Shown here in pieces: positions 6,977 to 15,163 of a DNA stretch of 23,422 bases (position 1 is its first letter; each line of letters opens with the position of its first letter). The position numbers and the translations under genes were made by a program. Below the pieces are notes generated by a model. The model was not told the DNA's origin. It was given only the letters and a program-made list of their open reading frames with translations, and searched no databases. Source of the stretch: JARLFX01 sp036404255 (GTDB taxonomy: Bacteria; Acidobacteriota; Terriglobia; Terriglobales; Acidobacteriaceae); NCBI GenBank assembly GCA_036404255.1, contig DASWOP010000086.1, forward strand, positions 1 to 23,422. Direction: 5' to 3'.

Positions 6977-8107
6977 ATGCCACGTAAACGCAAGACTGAC
7001 AGCGCATTAGTTCCTGCAATACAACCGGACAAGCCCATCAATATCAAAATGCTGGCGAGTCATCTGGGCCTGTCTATTGCTGCAGTCTCGCGGATTTTGA
7101 ATCACTCCCCCGCAGCGAAATCCATTCCAAAGGAGACGCACGAACGCGTCTTCGAAGTTGCAAAAGAACTCAATTACAAGCCGAATATCTTTGCCCGGTC
7201 ACTTCGTAGCCGTCGCAGTTACACCATTGGAGTCATGGTGGCAGAAGTGAGCGAAGGGTACGCAACACTTGTGTTGAGCGGCATCGAGAAGCACTTAATG
7301 GATGAGGGATATGTCTATTTCGTAGTAAGCCACCATCATCGGCCCGCCCTGATCGCCGAATATGAAAACGTTTTGATGTCCAGAGCAATTGAAGGACTGG
7401 TGGCGATCGACACACCTCTCAAAGCGCGCTTTCCTGTACCAACAGTCACCATCTCCGGACATGATGAAGTGGAAGGCGTCGTCAACATTGTGCTGGATCA
7501 GGGCCGCGCAGCAGCTCTTGCCATTGGACATCTGCATGAGCTTGGACACCGCCGTATAGCATTCATGCGCGGCCAATCACATACTTCAGATTCCACAACC
7601 CGCTGGAATGCCATCGAAGAGGCTGCGCACGCCCTCGATCTCGAGATTCTCCGCCCCCTTATCGTTCAACTCAACGGGAATGATCCCACACCTGAGCCCG
7701 CTTACATTGCCACCAGAAAACTGCTGGACTCAAAAGAACTTTTCACTGCGATCTTCGCATTTAATGACATTGCTGCTATTGGTGCCATTCGTGCGATTCG
7801 CGAGGCAAACCTCCGTGTGCCGGAAGACGTGTCTGTCGTTGGATTTGACGATATTCAAACTGCTGCCTATCTCAATCCAGGTCTGACCACAGTGCGACAG
7901 CCACTCAAAAAAATGGGATTGCTAGCAGCCCAAAGCCTGTTGCGACTCATCCAGTCCCCGACTGACCCCTTACATGCTGCCAGACAACTCATGGTCGATG
8001 CCGAACTGGTGGTTCGCAATTCGACCTGCGTGCCAAATCCAAAGCGCTCGCTGCAGCATACGCCGCCATCGAAGTCCGCGACCCCGCACAGAACAAGGCG
8101 CGGGTAG
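6977..8107 (+). CDS. LacI/GalR-family transcriptional regulator
   Basis: A 376-residue protein, slightly longer than the usual 330-350. The N-terminal helix-turn-helix is clear: INIKMLASHLGLSIAAVSRILN (residues 21-42), followed by the hinge-helix region VAKELNYKPNIFARSLRSRRS (61-81). The rest is a periplasmic-binding-protein-like sensor domain with typical landmarks IGVMVAEVSEGY, GHRRIAFMRG, FAFNDIAAIGAIRA and VPEDVSVVGFDDI. A basic, low-complexity tail of about 30 residues follows. It probably senses a sugar released from a glucan and controls the divergent GH16 gene and the downstream twin-domain gene through the CG-centred palindromes at 6763-6776 and 5728-5741; that link is inferred from position and motif. 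No strong Shine-Dalgarno is visible before ATG 6977. Confidence 0.9.
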   Translation: MPRKRKTDSALVPAIQPDKPINIKMLASHLGLSIAAVSRILNHSPAAKSIPKETHERVFEVAKELNYKPNIFARSLRSRRSYTIGVMVAEVSEGYATLVLSGIEKHLMDEGYVYFVVSHHHRPALIAEYENVLMSRAIEGLVAIDTPLKARFPVPTVTISGHDEVEGVVNIVLDQGRAAALAIGHLHELGHRRIAFMRGQSHTSDSTTRWNAIEEAAHALDLEILRPLIVQLNGNDPTPEPAYIATRKLLDSKELFTAIFAFNDIAAIGAIRAIREANLRVPEDVSVVGFDDIQTAAYLNPGLTTVRQPLKKMGLLAAQSLLRLIQSPTDPLHAARQLMVDAELVVRNSTCVPNPKRSLQHTPPSKSATPHRTRRG

Positions 8108-8237
8108 ATCTATTTTCCGGACTGTCCCAGCCCCATTGCCCCAGTAATCCGAGCAATATGAATTGAGGTGCCAGTTCTACAAGCTTGCCTGCAACGGTCA
8201 ATCCTTCGCATGCACAACAACCATCCCTGCGGCCTGT

Positions 8238-8861
8238 CTATTTAGCCCTGCGCTTTCTTAGCACCCAGGTCGTCATGCAGCGATAGTCCTGCACAATGGT
8301 TGTCTTCAGCGGATCTACAAGCACCGCATTCATCTCCTCCGTCAGCCGCAGGAGCATCTCCTCATCCACCAGAAACCACTCCGAACCGTCACCCACCACA
8401 AAGCGATTGCCGCCCACCGGTTCAAAGTCCATCCCGATTCTGGAACCCAGCCGGCAAAATAACATTCCACCGGGTCTGAGTACTCTCCATAGCTCAGCCA
8501 GCATCGCACGAAAATGTTCGTCGTCTCGCGCAAAGTGAAGTACCGAGTTACAGATCACCACGTCTGCAAAGTTATCTGCAAATGGCATGTGCTCAATCGA
8601 GCCCACCTGGAAGTTCCCCGCAGGTAGGCCTGTCTCCAACGATTCAGCCAGCTTGCGGACATGGTCAACACCATCTGCATCCGCGTCCAGGGCAAACACC
8701 TCGCACCCTTCGCGCAACAGATGAACCAGATTTCGCCCGTACCCGCACCCAGCGTCGAGCACGCGCATTTCATGCGTAATATTTCCTCGCAGAATTTGAT
8801 CGAAAACATAGATATCAATCTGCCCGAACTGCTCCTGAACATCGAATGTCACGGCTTCCAT
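8238..8861 (-). CDS. Class I SAM-dependent methyltransferase
   Basis: A 207-residue cytosolic protein with the Rossmann-type methyltransferase fold. Motif I VLDAGCGYGRN (residues 34-44) binds S-adenosylmethionine, an acidic end-of-strand residue follows in VFALDADADG (55-64), and FADVVICNSVLHFA plus LRPGGMLFCRLG are the usual later strands of Methyltransf_11/25 families. The substrate is unknown. It is the last of three minus-strand genes after hypA-hypB but is separated from hypB by 162 bp and may have its own promoter, so a role in hydrogenase maturation is not indicated. A convergent gap of 130 bp to the LacI gene shows no clear terminator. Confidence 0.85.
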   Translation of the reverse strand: MEAVTFDVQEQFGQIDIYVFDQILRGNITHEMRVLDAGCGYGRNLVHLLREGCEVFALDADADGVDHVRKLAESLETGLPAGNFQVGSIEHMPFADNFADVVICNSVLHFARDDEHFRAMLAELWRVLRPGGMLFCRLGSRIGMDFEPVGGNRFVVGDGSEWFLVDEEMLLRLTEEMNAVLVDPLKTTIVQDYRCMTTWVLRKRRAK

Positions 8862-8886
8862 CCTGACTTACCTGCGATATGTCGTA

Positions 8887-8892
8887 AGTATA
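8887..8892 (-). promoter_or_regulatory. Possible -10 element of the methyltransferase gene
   Basis: TATACT on the minus strand (5/6 to TATAAT) lies about 26 bp upstream of the start codon at 8861. No good -35 hexamer is found at the right distance, so the call is weak. Confidence 0.3.
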
Positions 8893-9023
8893 GATTGACG
8901 TCGAGAGTAAGGAATCCGTCGTACCTGACTGCTGTATCTTCTGAGCAAAAAACTAGCGCCGCATACGATATCTCGTCTGTGGCGTTTTCTGTAGTATCTG
9001 CGGTTTATCCGGTGATGCGCTCG

Positions 9024-9707
9024 CTATTTCCCTGCTGCTGCCAGCGCACCCTGCTGCGCAAGCTTCATGCGCTGTTTTAGCCACGTCAGCCACGCCTCCA
9101 GCCCGCCTTCAGTGGTGGATGAAGTACGCAGAATTTCCATTCCCGGATGCACCTTGCGCGCATTTTCCTCAACCTGCTCCGCGCTGAACGGGACATACGG
9201 CAGCAAATCAATCTTGGTCAGCAAAAACAGATCCGACTTGAAAAATATCGATGGGTATTTGAGCGGCTTATCGTCGCCTTCGGTCACGCTAAGCAGCACG
9301 ATCTTTGACGCTTCCCCCAGGTCGTAACTCGACGGGCACACCAGGTTGCCGACGTTCTCAATGAACAGCAGGTCTATATCATCCAGATTCCACTCCGCCA
9401 AATGTCTCTCTATCATGCGGCCATCCAGATGGCATGTGCCTCCGGTTGTAATCTGCTGCACCGGAAAGCCATACTGTGCCAACCGCCGAGCATCGTTGTC
9501 CGTCTGGATATCGCCGGTCAACACACAAACTCGGGTCGCAGGATCCAGGCTGGCCAGCGTGCGCTCCAGCAGTGCTGTCTTACCCGAGCCGGGCGAACTG
9601 ATCAGGTTCAGGCAAAGAATGCCATGCTCTCGATAGCTCTCGCGAAGCTGCTCCGCAATGATCTGGTTCTCGTTCAGTACCTTAGACTTGAGCGGCAGGC
9701 GTTCCAT
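9024..9707 (-). CDS. hypB: Hydrogenase nickel-insertion GTPase HypB
   Basis: A 227-residue SIMIBI-class GTPase that works with HypA to deliver Ni to the [NiFe] hydrogenase large subunit in the cytoplasm. Visible motifs: Walker A SPGSGKT (38-44), LTGDIQTDNDA (63-73), the metal-binding TTGGTCHLD (88-95, Cys92-His93), ENVGNLVCP (117-125, Cys124) and the guanine-specificity motif TKID (164-167). The N-terminus is short and lacks both the CxxCGC high-affinity nickel site of E. coli HypB and a His-rich nickel-storage stretch. It follows hypA on the same strand with a 26-bp overlap, so translation is probably coupled. The large-subunit gene hoxH lies in the divergent operon next door. Confidence 0.95.
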   Translation of the reverse strand: MERLPLKSKVLNENQIIAEQLRESYREHGILCLNLISSPGSGKTALLERTLASLDPATRVCVLTGDIQTDNDARRLAQYGFPVQQITTGGTCHLDGRMIERHLAEWNLDDIDLLFIENVGNLVCPSSYDLGEASKIVLLSVTEGDDKPLKYPSIFFKSDLFLLTKIDLLPYVPFSAEQVEENARKVHPGMEILRTSSTTEGGLEAWLTWLKQRMKLAQQGALAAAGK

Positions 9708-10050
9708 CGGTATCTACCTCCAGGTAATCAAAATCCAACTCATCCCCGCTCTTCAGCGTGGTGTTGCTACTCGCGCATTTTGGGCATTCGGCGTTGTAAT
9801 CTACCACTTCAAACTCAGCGCCACAATCGGCGCAGCTGCGAACCTGCTTACAGACACGCGCATCCAGCTGTAGCGACTCCCACTCTGTACCTTTGAGTAC
9901 AGCCTCAAAGCAGAAGGTCAGCGAATCCACGTCCACGGCGGCTAGTTCGCCAATGCGCACTCCAACCTTCGTAGGCCTCGCGCCCGGGTAGCGCAGCAAC
10001 TCTGTGCGGATGCCCTTAAGTATGGATTCCGCGATGGAGAGTTCATGCAT
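9682..10050 (-). CDS. hypA: Hydrogenase nickel metallochaperone HypA
   Basis: A 122-residue HypA-family zinc protein that carries Ni(II) to HypB and the hydrogenase. ATG 10050 is chosen over the in-frame TTG at 10062 because HypA proteins begin MHE, with His2 and the N-terminus binding nickel; here the protein begins MHELSIAESILKG. The structural zinc site is four cysteines in two CxxC pairs, CADCG (Cys73, Cys76) and CPKC (Cys89, Cys92). Length is normal (113-120 is usual). It is first in hypA-hypB; hypC, hypD, hypE and hypF are not in the window and must lie elsewhere if the hydrogenase is active. The upstream region carries CRP/FNR-type palindromes and a 20-codon ORF. Confidence 0.95.
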   Translation of the reverse strand: MHELSIAESILKGIRTELLRYPGARPTKVGVRIGELAAVDVDSLTFCFEAVLKGTEWESLQLDARVCKQVRSCADCGAEFEVVDYNAECPKCASSNTTLKSGDELDFDYLEVDTDGTPAAQV

Positions 10051-10112
10051 AGAGTGACTCAAATGCTTCTAAATACTGCTTAAGCGATGTTAGCTGGTGC
10101 GCCCCAAAAGAA

Positions 10113-10130
10113 CTGTGACATTAATCACAG
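10113..10130. promoter_or_regulatory. CRP/FNR-superfamily binding site A
   Basis: CTGTGACATTAATCACAG is a perfect CRP-type site (TGTGA-N6-TCACA) with one more symmetrical base pair outside. It lies 63 bp upstream of hypA and overlaps the end of the 20-codon ORF. The same half-site spacing occurs at 10211-10228 and 20418-20435. Confidence 0.7.
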
Positions 10131-10183
10131 GCACCTTCCACCATGTGAGATAGCTTAATTTCGGCGGCGCTGGTCATCCGCAT
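10121..10183 (-). CDS. Putative 20-residue small protein or leader peptide
   Basis: An ORF of 20 codons plus TAA reads MRMTSAAEIKLSHMVEGACD. It has the best ribosome-binding site of the neighbourhood: AGGAGG (10194-10189), a 5-nt spacer and ATG. I do not recognise the peptide. It lies on the same strand as hypA, ending 70 bp before the hypA start, and its stop codon falls inside CRP-type site A. Site B is about 30 bp upstream of its start. It could be a leader peptide for hypAB or an independent small protein; it could also be chance. It has no membrane segment; the single Cys19 is next to the C-terminus. Confidence 0.4.
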   Translation of the reverse strand: MRMTSAAEIKLSHMVEGACD

Positions 10184-10210
10184 AGATTCCTCCTAAGTCC
10201 CTATATACGC

Positions 10211-10228
10211 GTGTGATAGCCATCACCG
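10211..10228. promoter_or_regulatory. CRP/FNR-superfamily binding site B
   Basis: GTGTGATAGCCATCACCG matches TGTGA-N6-TCACA at 9 of 10 conserved positions. Its centre is about 130 bp upstream of hoxE and 36 bp upstream of the 20-codon ORF start, so it could act on either divergent unit. A further half-site TATCACA is at 10236-10242 and a possible -10 (TATTAA, 10273-10278) lies on the hox side. Confidence 0.6.
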
Positions 10229-10346
10229 ACGACGGTATCACAATGCGGTAAAAAGGCATTGTCCGACGTAGTTATTAATACGCGTGCGGTACCCGGCTCT
10301 TACATGGGTGCCTGGTTTCAAGGATTAGCACAACGCAGGAGGAAAT

Positions 10347-10847
10347 TTGTCAGCCTACCCAATGCCCCCGCTACCATCTGACGACAAGCGGTGGAAGATC
10401 GTTAACGGGACGATGCGCCGCCATGGATACACCCGCAACGCCCTGATCGAGACACTCCACACCGTTCAATCATCATTCGGCTACCTGGATAGAGATGCTA
10501 TCCGTTTTGTAGCCCTCTCCCTGCACGTGCCGCTGAGCCAGGCTTATGGCGTGGTCACCTTCTATCACCACTTCAGCATGAAGCCCGCCGGCAAACATAC
10601 CTGCACCATCTGCACCGGAACCGCCTGCTACATCAAGGGTGCGGACAAGCTGATCGCAGAGGCGGAGAAGCACCTGCACATCAAAGCCGGTGAAACGACA
10701 CCGGACGGCAACATCTCGCTGATGACGGCGCGCTGCGTCGGGGCCTGCGGCCGCGCTCCTGTAGCTCTGGAAGATGGCGAACTGGTGGGCTTGATCGAAC
10801 CGGCGCAACTGCTGGAACATCTGGAAGGTTGGGCAGCCAATGACTAG
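10347..10847 (+). CDS. hoxE: Bidirectional hydrogenase subunit HoxE (NuoE-like)
   Basis: A 166-residue NuoE/24-kDa-type protein with one [2Fe-2S] cluster in a thioredoxin-like fold: Cys89 and Cys94 (CTGTAC) and Cys130 and Cys134 (CVGAC). HoxE joins HoxFU in the diaphorase module of group 3d hydrogenases and is thought to extend electron exchange, in cyanobacteria perhaps with ferredoxin. The start is a TTG at 10347, supported by AGGAGG at 10337-10342; the first ATG (10362) is 19 nt from that site and therefore less likely. Length is usual for the family. It is the first gene of hoxEFUYHW and overlaps hoxF by 8 bp. CRP/FNR-type palindromes lie upstream. Confidence 0.93.
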   Translation: MSAYPMPPLPSDDKRWKIVNGTMRRHGYTRNALIETLHTVQSSFGYLDRDAIRFVALSLHVPLSQAYGVVTFYHHFSMKPAGKHTCTICTGTACYIKGADKLIAEAEKHLHIKAGETTPDGNISLMTARCVGACGRAPVALEDGELVGLIEPAQLLEHLEGWAAND

Positions 10848-12486
10848 TGAAGAGCTGTTGCAGATCGCGGAGACAACCGCGGACAAGCACAAAAAGTACG
10901 ACTATGAGTTGAACGTGTGCGAGGGCACAGGCTGTATGTCGCAACACAGCGACAGGCTGCACGATGCCCTTACCGCGGAAGCTGCGGCATCCGGCAAAAA
11001 ATGCCATGTACGCAAGACCGGATGTATGGGACTCTGCGCCGCTGGCCCCCTGGTGCTCGTCGATCCCTCCGAAACGCTCTACGGCGGCGCGCATGAAGGC
11101 GATGCCAAAGAGATTATTGCCAGCCTCGGCGGCAAGCCGGTCGAAAAGCTGCAAACCCACCTCGAAAAGTACTTCAAGGGACAGCACCACATTGTGCTGG
11201 AAAACTCCGGCCACATCGATCCCGAAAAAATCGACGAGTATATCTCGCACGACGGCTACCAGGCTCTGATGAAGGCGCTCACGCAGATGGACCCACAGAC
11301 TGTGATTGAGCAGATCTCCAAGAGCGGCCTGCGCGGACGTGGAGGCGGCGGTTTCCCCACCGGCCTGAAATGGGGCATGGTGGCTAAGGCCAAGGGCACG
11401 CAGAAGTATGTGATCTGCAACGGCGACGAAGGCGATCCCGGTGCCTTCATGGATCGCAGCGTTCTGGAGAGCGATCCTCAGCGCGTAATCGAAGGCATGG
11501 CCATTGCGGCTTATGCCGTTGGAGCCAGCAAAGGTTACGTCTACGTCCGCGCGGAGTATCCACTGGCGGTCAGCCGTCTCACGGCCTCCCTGCGCGAAGC
11601 CCGCAAGCGCGGCTTCCTCGGCAGCAATATCTGCGGCACAAACTTTGCATTCGATATTGAGATCCGTCTCGGAGCCGGAGCATTCGTCTGCGGCGAGGAA
11701 ACGGCGCTCATTGCATCCATCGAAGGCGAGCGCGGTCAGCCGCGTGTCCGTCCTCCGTATCCTGCGAACTCGGGGCTATGGAAGTGTCCAACGCTGCTGA
11801 ATAACGTGGAAACCTTCGCGAACATCGCTCCCATTATCCGCAAGGGGCCGGAGTGGTACTCCAGCATCGGCACGGATAAGAGCAAGGGCACAAAGGTCTT
11901 TGCCCTCACCGGAAAGATCACTCATACCGGCCTAATCGAAGTCCCCATGGGCATGAGCCTGCGCGAGATCATCTTCGATATCGGCGGCGGCATTCCCGGC
12001 GGACACAAGTTCAAGGCCGTGCAAACCGGAGGCCCTTCCGGTGGCTGTATTCCAGAAGATCATCTGGACCTGCAGGTGAGCTATGAAGCGCTCATCGGTG
12101 TCGGATCTATGATGGGCTCTGGCGGCATGATCGTAATGGACGACACATCCTGCATGGTGAATGTGGCCAAGTTCTTTATGGAATTCTGCATGACCGAATC
12201 CTGCGGCAAGTGCATTCCCTGCCGCGCTGGCACGGCACAGATGCATGCTCTGCTCAACAAGATCTGCAACGGCGAAGCCACCCACGCCGATCTGGATCTC
12301 CTCATCGATCTTTGCGATGTGGTGAAGAACAGCAGCCTCTGCGGACTGGGCATGACAGCGCCCAACCCGGTGCTGAGCACGCTTCGCTACTTCAAAAACG
12401 AGTATCTGGAACATATTGACAACAAGCATTGCCCTGCCGGCGTCTGCGCCTGTAGCAGCAAGGCGACGATGGAGGTGTCGGCATGA
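10840..12486 (+). CDS. hoxF: Hydrogenase diaphorase flavoprotein HoxF (NuoF-like)
   Basis: A 548-residue NAD(H)-binding FMN protein. Domains: an N-terminal thioredoxin-like [2Fe-2S] domain (about 20-115; Cys27, Cys32, Cys62, Cys66), the NuoF core with the glycine-rich NADH/FMN loop GRGGGGFPTGLKW (166-178) and NGDEGDPGAFMDR (194-206), an SLBB region, and a C-terminal [4Fe-4S] site ESCGKCIPC (Cys455, Cys458, Cys461) with Cys501 in SSLCGLG. It oxidises NADH or reduces NAD+ and passes electrons through HoxU to the hydrogenase HoxYH. Length and order match HoxF rather than the shorter NuoF. It overlaps hoxE by 8 bp and hoxU by 4 bp, indicating coupled translation. Confidence 0.96.
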   Translation: MTSEELLQIAETTADKHKKYDYELNVCEGTGCMSQHSDRLHDALTAEAAASGKKCHVRKTGCMGLCAAGPLVLVDPSETLYGGAHEGDAKEIIASLGGKPVEKLQTHLEKYFKGQHHIVLENSGHIDPEKIDEYISHDGYQALMKALTQMDPQTVIEQISKSGLRGRGGGGFPTGLKWGMVAKAKGTQKYVICNGDEGDPGAFMDRSVLESDPQRVIEGMAIAAYAVGASKGYVYVRAEYPLAVSRLTASLREARKRGFLGSNICGTNFAFDIEIRLGAGAFVCGEETALIASIEGERGQPRVRPPYPANSGLWKCPTLLNNVETFANIAPIIRKGPEWYSSIGTDKSKGTKVFALTGKITHTGLIEVPMGMSLREIIFDIGGGIPGGHKFKAVQTGGPSGGCIPEDHLDLQVSYEALIGVGSMMGSGGMIVMDDTSCMVNVAKFFMEFCMTESCGKCIPCRAGTAQMHALLNKICNGEATHADLDLLIDLCDVVKNSSLCGLGMTAPNPVLSTLRYFKNEYLEHIDNKHCPAGVCACSSKATMEVSA

Positions 12487-13196
12487 ATGCTGTCAACGAT
12501 ATCAAGACACTCGTTATCGACGGTGTGAACGTAAGCGCCCATGCCGATCAGACGGTTCTGGAGGTAGCGCGCGAAAACAAGATCTTCATCCCGACGCTCT
12601 GCCATCTGGAAGGGCTGTCGGATGTAGGTGCGTGCCGTCTCTGCCTGGTGGAAGTCAAAGGCTCCCCCAAGCTGTTCCCAGCCTGCGTGCTCAAAGTCGA
12701 AGAGGGCATGGAGGTCACCACAACCTCCGACCGTCTACTGCACTACCGCCAGACTATCCTTGAGCTGCTCTTCGCCGAACGCAATCACATCTGCGCGGTT
12801 TGCGTCGCCAACGGCCACTGTGAACTACAGAGCATGGCGCAGTCGCAGGGCCTCACCCACATCCGTCTTCCCTATCGCAACCCGGTGTTGCCGGTAGATG
12901 CCTCCAACGAACGCTTCGTGGCCGACCACAACCGCTGCATCCTTTGCACACGCTGCGTACGCGTCTGCGCTGAGATTGAAGGCGCGCACGTATGGGATGT
13001 GATGGGCCGCGGCATCGATTCCATGGTCATAACCGACCTGATGGATCCCTGGGGTAAATCCACCTGCACTCGCTGTGGTAAATGCGTACAGGTCTGCCCG
13101 ACAGGTGCACTCTTCGACAAGAGCAAGCTAGGCTCCGATCATCCGAAGTATCCGGAGTTTCTGCCTTACCTCAACATGATGCGAGAGGAACAATGA
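12483..13196 (+). CDS. hoxU: Diaphorase iron-sulfur subunit HoxU (NuoG N-terminus-like)
   Basis: A 237-residue electron-wire protein. It carries an N-terminal [2Fe-2S] ferredoxin domain (Cys40, Cys51, Cys54, Cys68), a His-Cys3 [4Fe-4S] site (His102, Cys104, Cys107, Cys113) and a two-cluster ferredoxin domain with CILCTRCVRVC (Cys152, 155, 158, 162) and CTRCGKCVQVC (Cys195, 198, 201, 205). This is the arrangement of HoxU and corresponds to the N-terminal part of complex I NuoG without the molybdopterin-like domain. All ligands are present. The ATG at 12483 overlaps the hoxF stop (ATGA), and its own stop overlaps the hoxY start in the same way. Confidence 0.96.
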   Translation: MNAVNDIKTLVIDGVNVSAHADQTVLEVARENKIFIPTLCHLEGLSDVGACRLCLVEVKGSPKLFPACVLKVEEGMEVTTTSDRLLHYRQTILELLFAERNHICAVCVANGHCELQSMAQSQGLTHIRLPYRNPVLPVDASNERFVADHNRCILCTRCVRVCAEIEGAHVWDVMGRGIDSMVITDLMDPWGKSTCTRCGKCVQVCPTGALFDKSKLGSDHPKYPEFLPYLNMMREEQ

Positions 13197-13726
13197 GCAA
13201 AATTAAATTGGCAACGGTATGGCTGGACGGCTGCTCGGGATGCCATATGTCCTTTCTGGACATGGATGAGCGTCTGCTCGATCTGAGCAGTCAGTTTGAC
13301 CTGGTATACAGCCCGCTGGTCGACTTCAAGACCTATCCGGAATCGGTCGATGTCGCCCTCGTCGAAGGCGCAATCAGCAGCGTGGAAGATGAACACAAGA
13401 TCCATCACATCCGCAAGCACACCAACCTGCTCGTTGCCATGGGCGACTGCGCCGTGACGGGCAATGTCCCCTCTATGCGCAATCCCTTCGGTCCGGAAGC
13501 AGTGCTGCAGCGTGCGTACCACGAGAATGTCTCGCTACAGGCGCAGACTCCGTGTCAGATAGTCCCGGCGCTACTGGAGAAGGTTCGCCCCATTCACGAG
13601 TTTGTGGATGTGGACCTGTACCTGCCCGGCTGCCCGCCCTCGGCAGATACCTTCTTTACCGTGGTGAGCGAATTATTGGCCGGTCGCATGCCGGACGTCG
13701 CAAGTCTAACCCGCTTTGGTGCGTAG
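13193..13726 (+). CDS. hoxY: [NiFe] hydrogenase small subunit HoxY
   Basis: A 177-residue small subunit of the group 3d type, carrying only the proximal [4Fe-4S] cluster. Ligands fit Cys14 and Cys17 (CSGC), Cys86 (GDCAVTGN) and Cys147 (PGCPPS). The short length without medial and distal cluster domains or a Tat signal places it in the cytoplasm. The frame is open further upstream to 13082, but ATG 13193 is the start: it overlaps the hoxU stop as ATGA, follows GAGAGGAA, and gives the family N-terminus KIKLATVWLDGCSGCH. It transfers electrons between HoxH and HoxU. Confidence 0.96.
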   Translation: MSKIKLATVWLDGCSGCHMSFLDMDERLLDLSSQFDLVYSPLVDFKTYPESVDVALVEGAISSVEDEHKIHHIRKHTNLLVAMGDCAVTGNVPSMRNPFGPEAVLQRAYHENVSLQAQTPCQIVPALLEKVRPIHEFVDVDLYLPGCPPSADTFFTVVSELLAGRMPDVASLTRFGA

Positions 13727-13738
13727 GAGAAAGAGCAA

Positions 13739-15163
13739 ATGCCGCAAACAATTACGATCGACCCGGTAACCCGGCTTGAAGGACACGGCAGGATTACGCT
13801 CAAGACCAACGAGCAAGGCGAGGTCAGCGAAGCGTACTTTACCGTGACCCAGGTACGCGGCTTCGAGAAGTTCTGCGAAGGCCGCCCTTTCTATGAGATG
13901 CCATCCATGATGGCGCGCATCTGCGGTATCTGTCCCGTCAGCCATCTGATCGCGTCAGCCAAGGCCTGCGAGGCCATCATGGCCGTGCAGATCCCTCCCA
14001 CTGCCGCCAAACTGCGCCGCGCCCTGAACTTGGCGCAGAGCATCCAATCGCACGCCCTCAGCTTCTTCTATCTTGCGTCGCCAGACCTGCTCCTTGGCAT
14101 GGACGCCGACCCCGCCGACCGCAACATCTTCGGCGTGGCTAAGGCGTTCCCTGAGTTGGGGCGCGCCGGCGTTGGCCTGCGCCGCTTCGGTCAGCACATG
14201 ATCGAGTTACTCGGCCGCAAGCGCATTCATCCCGGCTGGATCGTTCCCGGCGGAGTGAATGAACCACTGGACCCCGTCAAGCGCGAAGAGATCCTGGCCA
14301 TGCTCCCGGAAGCCTACGCCAACATCAAGATGGCGCTCACCGCCTACAAGAGCATCGCTGGCAAGTTCAAGGACGAGATCGATAGCTTCGCCAATTTCCC
14401 CGGCGCATTCCTCGGAATGGTCGCTGAAGACGGCGGCCTGGAGTTTACCGACGGAAAGCTACGGCTGATCGATGCAAACGGCAACATCTTGCTCGACAAG
14501 CTGGACGCCGAGCACTTTGACGACGTGATCGGCGAAGCCGTCGAGCCCTTCTCCTACATGAAGTTCCCGTACTACAAGCCGCTCGGCTATCCCGACGGTG
14601 CGTATCGCGTCGGTCCGCTGGCCCGGCTCAACATCGCCACCCACGCTGGTACGCCGCTTGCGGATATCGAACTGAAGGAGTTCAAGCAGCTCGCCAATGG
14701 CCCCGTGCTTGGCTCGTTCTACTATCATCACGCTCGTCTGATCGATATTCTCTACGGCCTGGAAACCATTGAACAGTTGCTCGGTGACCCCAGCATTCTG
14801 GATACCCACGTCCGTGCAACCGCCGGCGTAAACCGTCTGGAAGGTGCGGGCTTTGCCGAAGCACCTCGCGGCACCCTGATGCATCACTACAAGGTGACCG
14901 AAGAGGGCAAGATGACGTGGGCCAACCTCGTGATCGCAACCGGGCAGAACAATAACGCCATGAACCGCGGTGTTCTGCAGGTCGCTCAGCGCTACGTGAA
15001 GGCTGATAAGCTGCAGGACGGCATGCTCAACCGCGTGGAGGCTGTGATCCGCACCTTCGATCCTTGCCTGAGCTGCTCCACTCACGCATTCGGACAGATG
15101 CCGCTCTCCATCGAGCTGCAGTCGCCCGATGGCAAACTGCTGGACTCGGTCCACAGGCGCTAA
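13739..15163 (+). CDS. hoxH: [NiFe] hydrogenase large subunit HoxH (catalytic)
   Basis: A 474-residue catalytic subunit of the group 3d NAD-linked hydrogenase. The Ni-Fe ligands are complete: L1 motif RICGICPVSH (Cys62, Cys65) and L2 motif DPCLSCSTH (Cys443, Cys446, His449). A 25-residue C-terminal extension after His449, beginning AFGQMP, would be cut off by the protease HoxW after nickel insertion. N-terminal ITIDPVTRLEGHGRI is typical. It forms the heterodimer with HoxY and interconverts H2 with protons and electrons in the cytoplasm. A TAGGAG-type ribosome-binding site lies in the 12-bp gap after hoxY. The stop overlaps the hoxW start by one base. Confidence 0.97.
   Translation: MPQTITIDPVTRLEGHGRITLKTNEQGEVSEAYFTVTQVRGFEKFCEGRPFYEMPSMMARICGICPVSHLIASAKACEAIMAVQIPPTAAKLRRALNLAQSIQSHALSFFYLASPDLLLGMDADPADRNIFGVAKAFPELGRAGVGLRRFGQHMIELLGRKRIHPGWIVPGGVNEPLDPVKREEILAMLPEAYANIKMALTAYKSIAGKFKDEIDSFANFPGAFLGMVAEDGGLEFTDGKLRLIDANGNILLDKLDAEHFDDVIGEAVEPFSYMKFPYYKPLGYPDGAYRVGPLARLNIATHAGTPLADIELKEFKQLANGPVLGSFYYHHARLIDILYGLETIEQLLGDPSILDTHVRATAGVNRLEGAGFAEAPRGTLMHHYKVTEEGKMTWANLVIATGQNNNAMNRGVLQVAQRYVKADKLQDGMLNRVEAVIRTFDPCLSCSTHAFGQMPLSIELQSPDGKLLDSVHRR

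Noticed and set aside
8137..8160. Terminator between the LacI and methyltransferase genes
   Set aside because: ATTGC...GCAAT gives only a 5-bp stem with a long loop and no T-run on either strand.
13082..13192. Longer start for hoxY
   Set aside because: The 37 extra residues overlap hoxU in another frame and resemble no hydrogenase N-terminus; ATG 13193 has the ATGA overlap and family start.
15064..15162. Longer start for hoxW
   Set aside because: The extension overlaps the essential L2 motif region of hoxH and would precede the protease motif by an unusual length; ATG 15163 gives the normal size.
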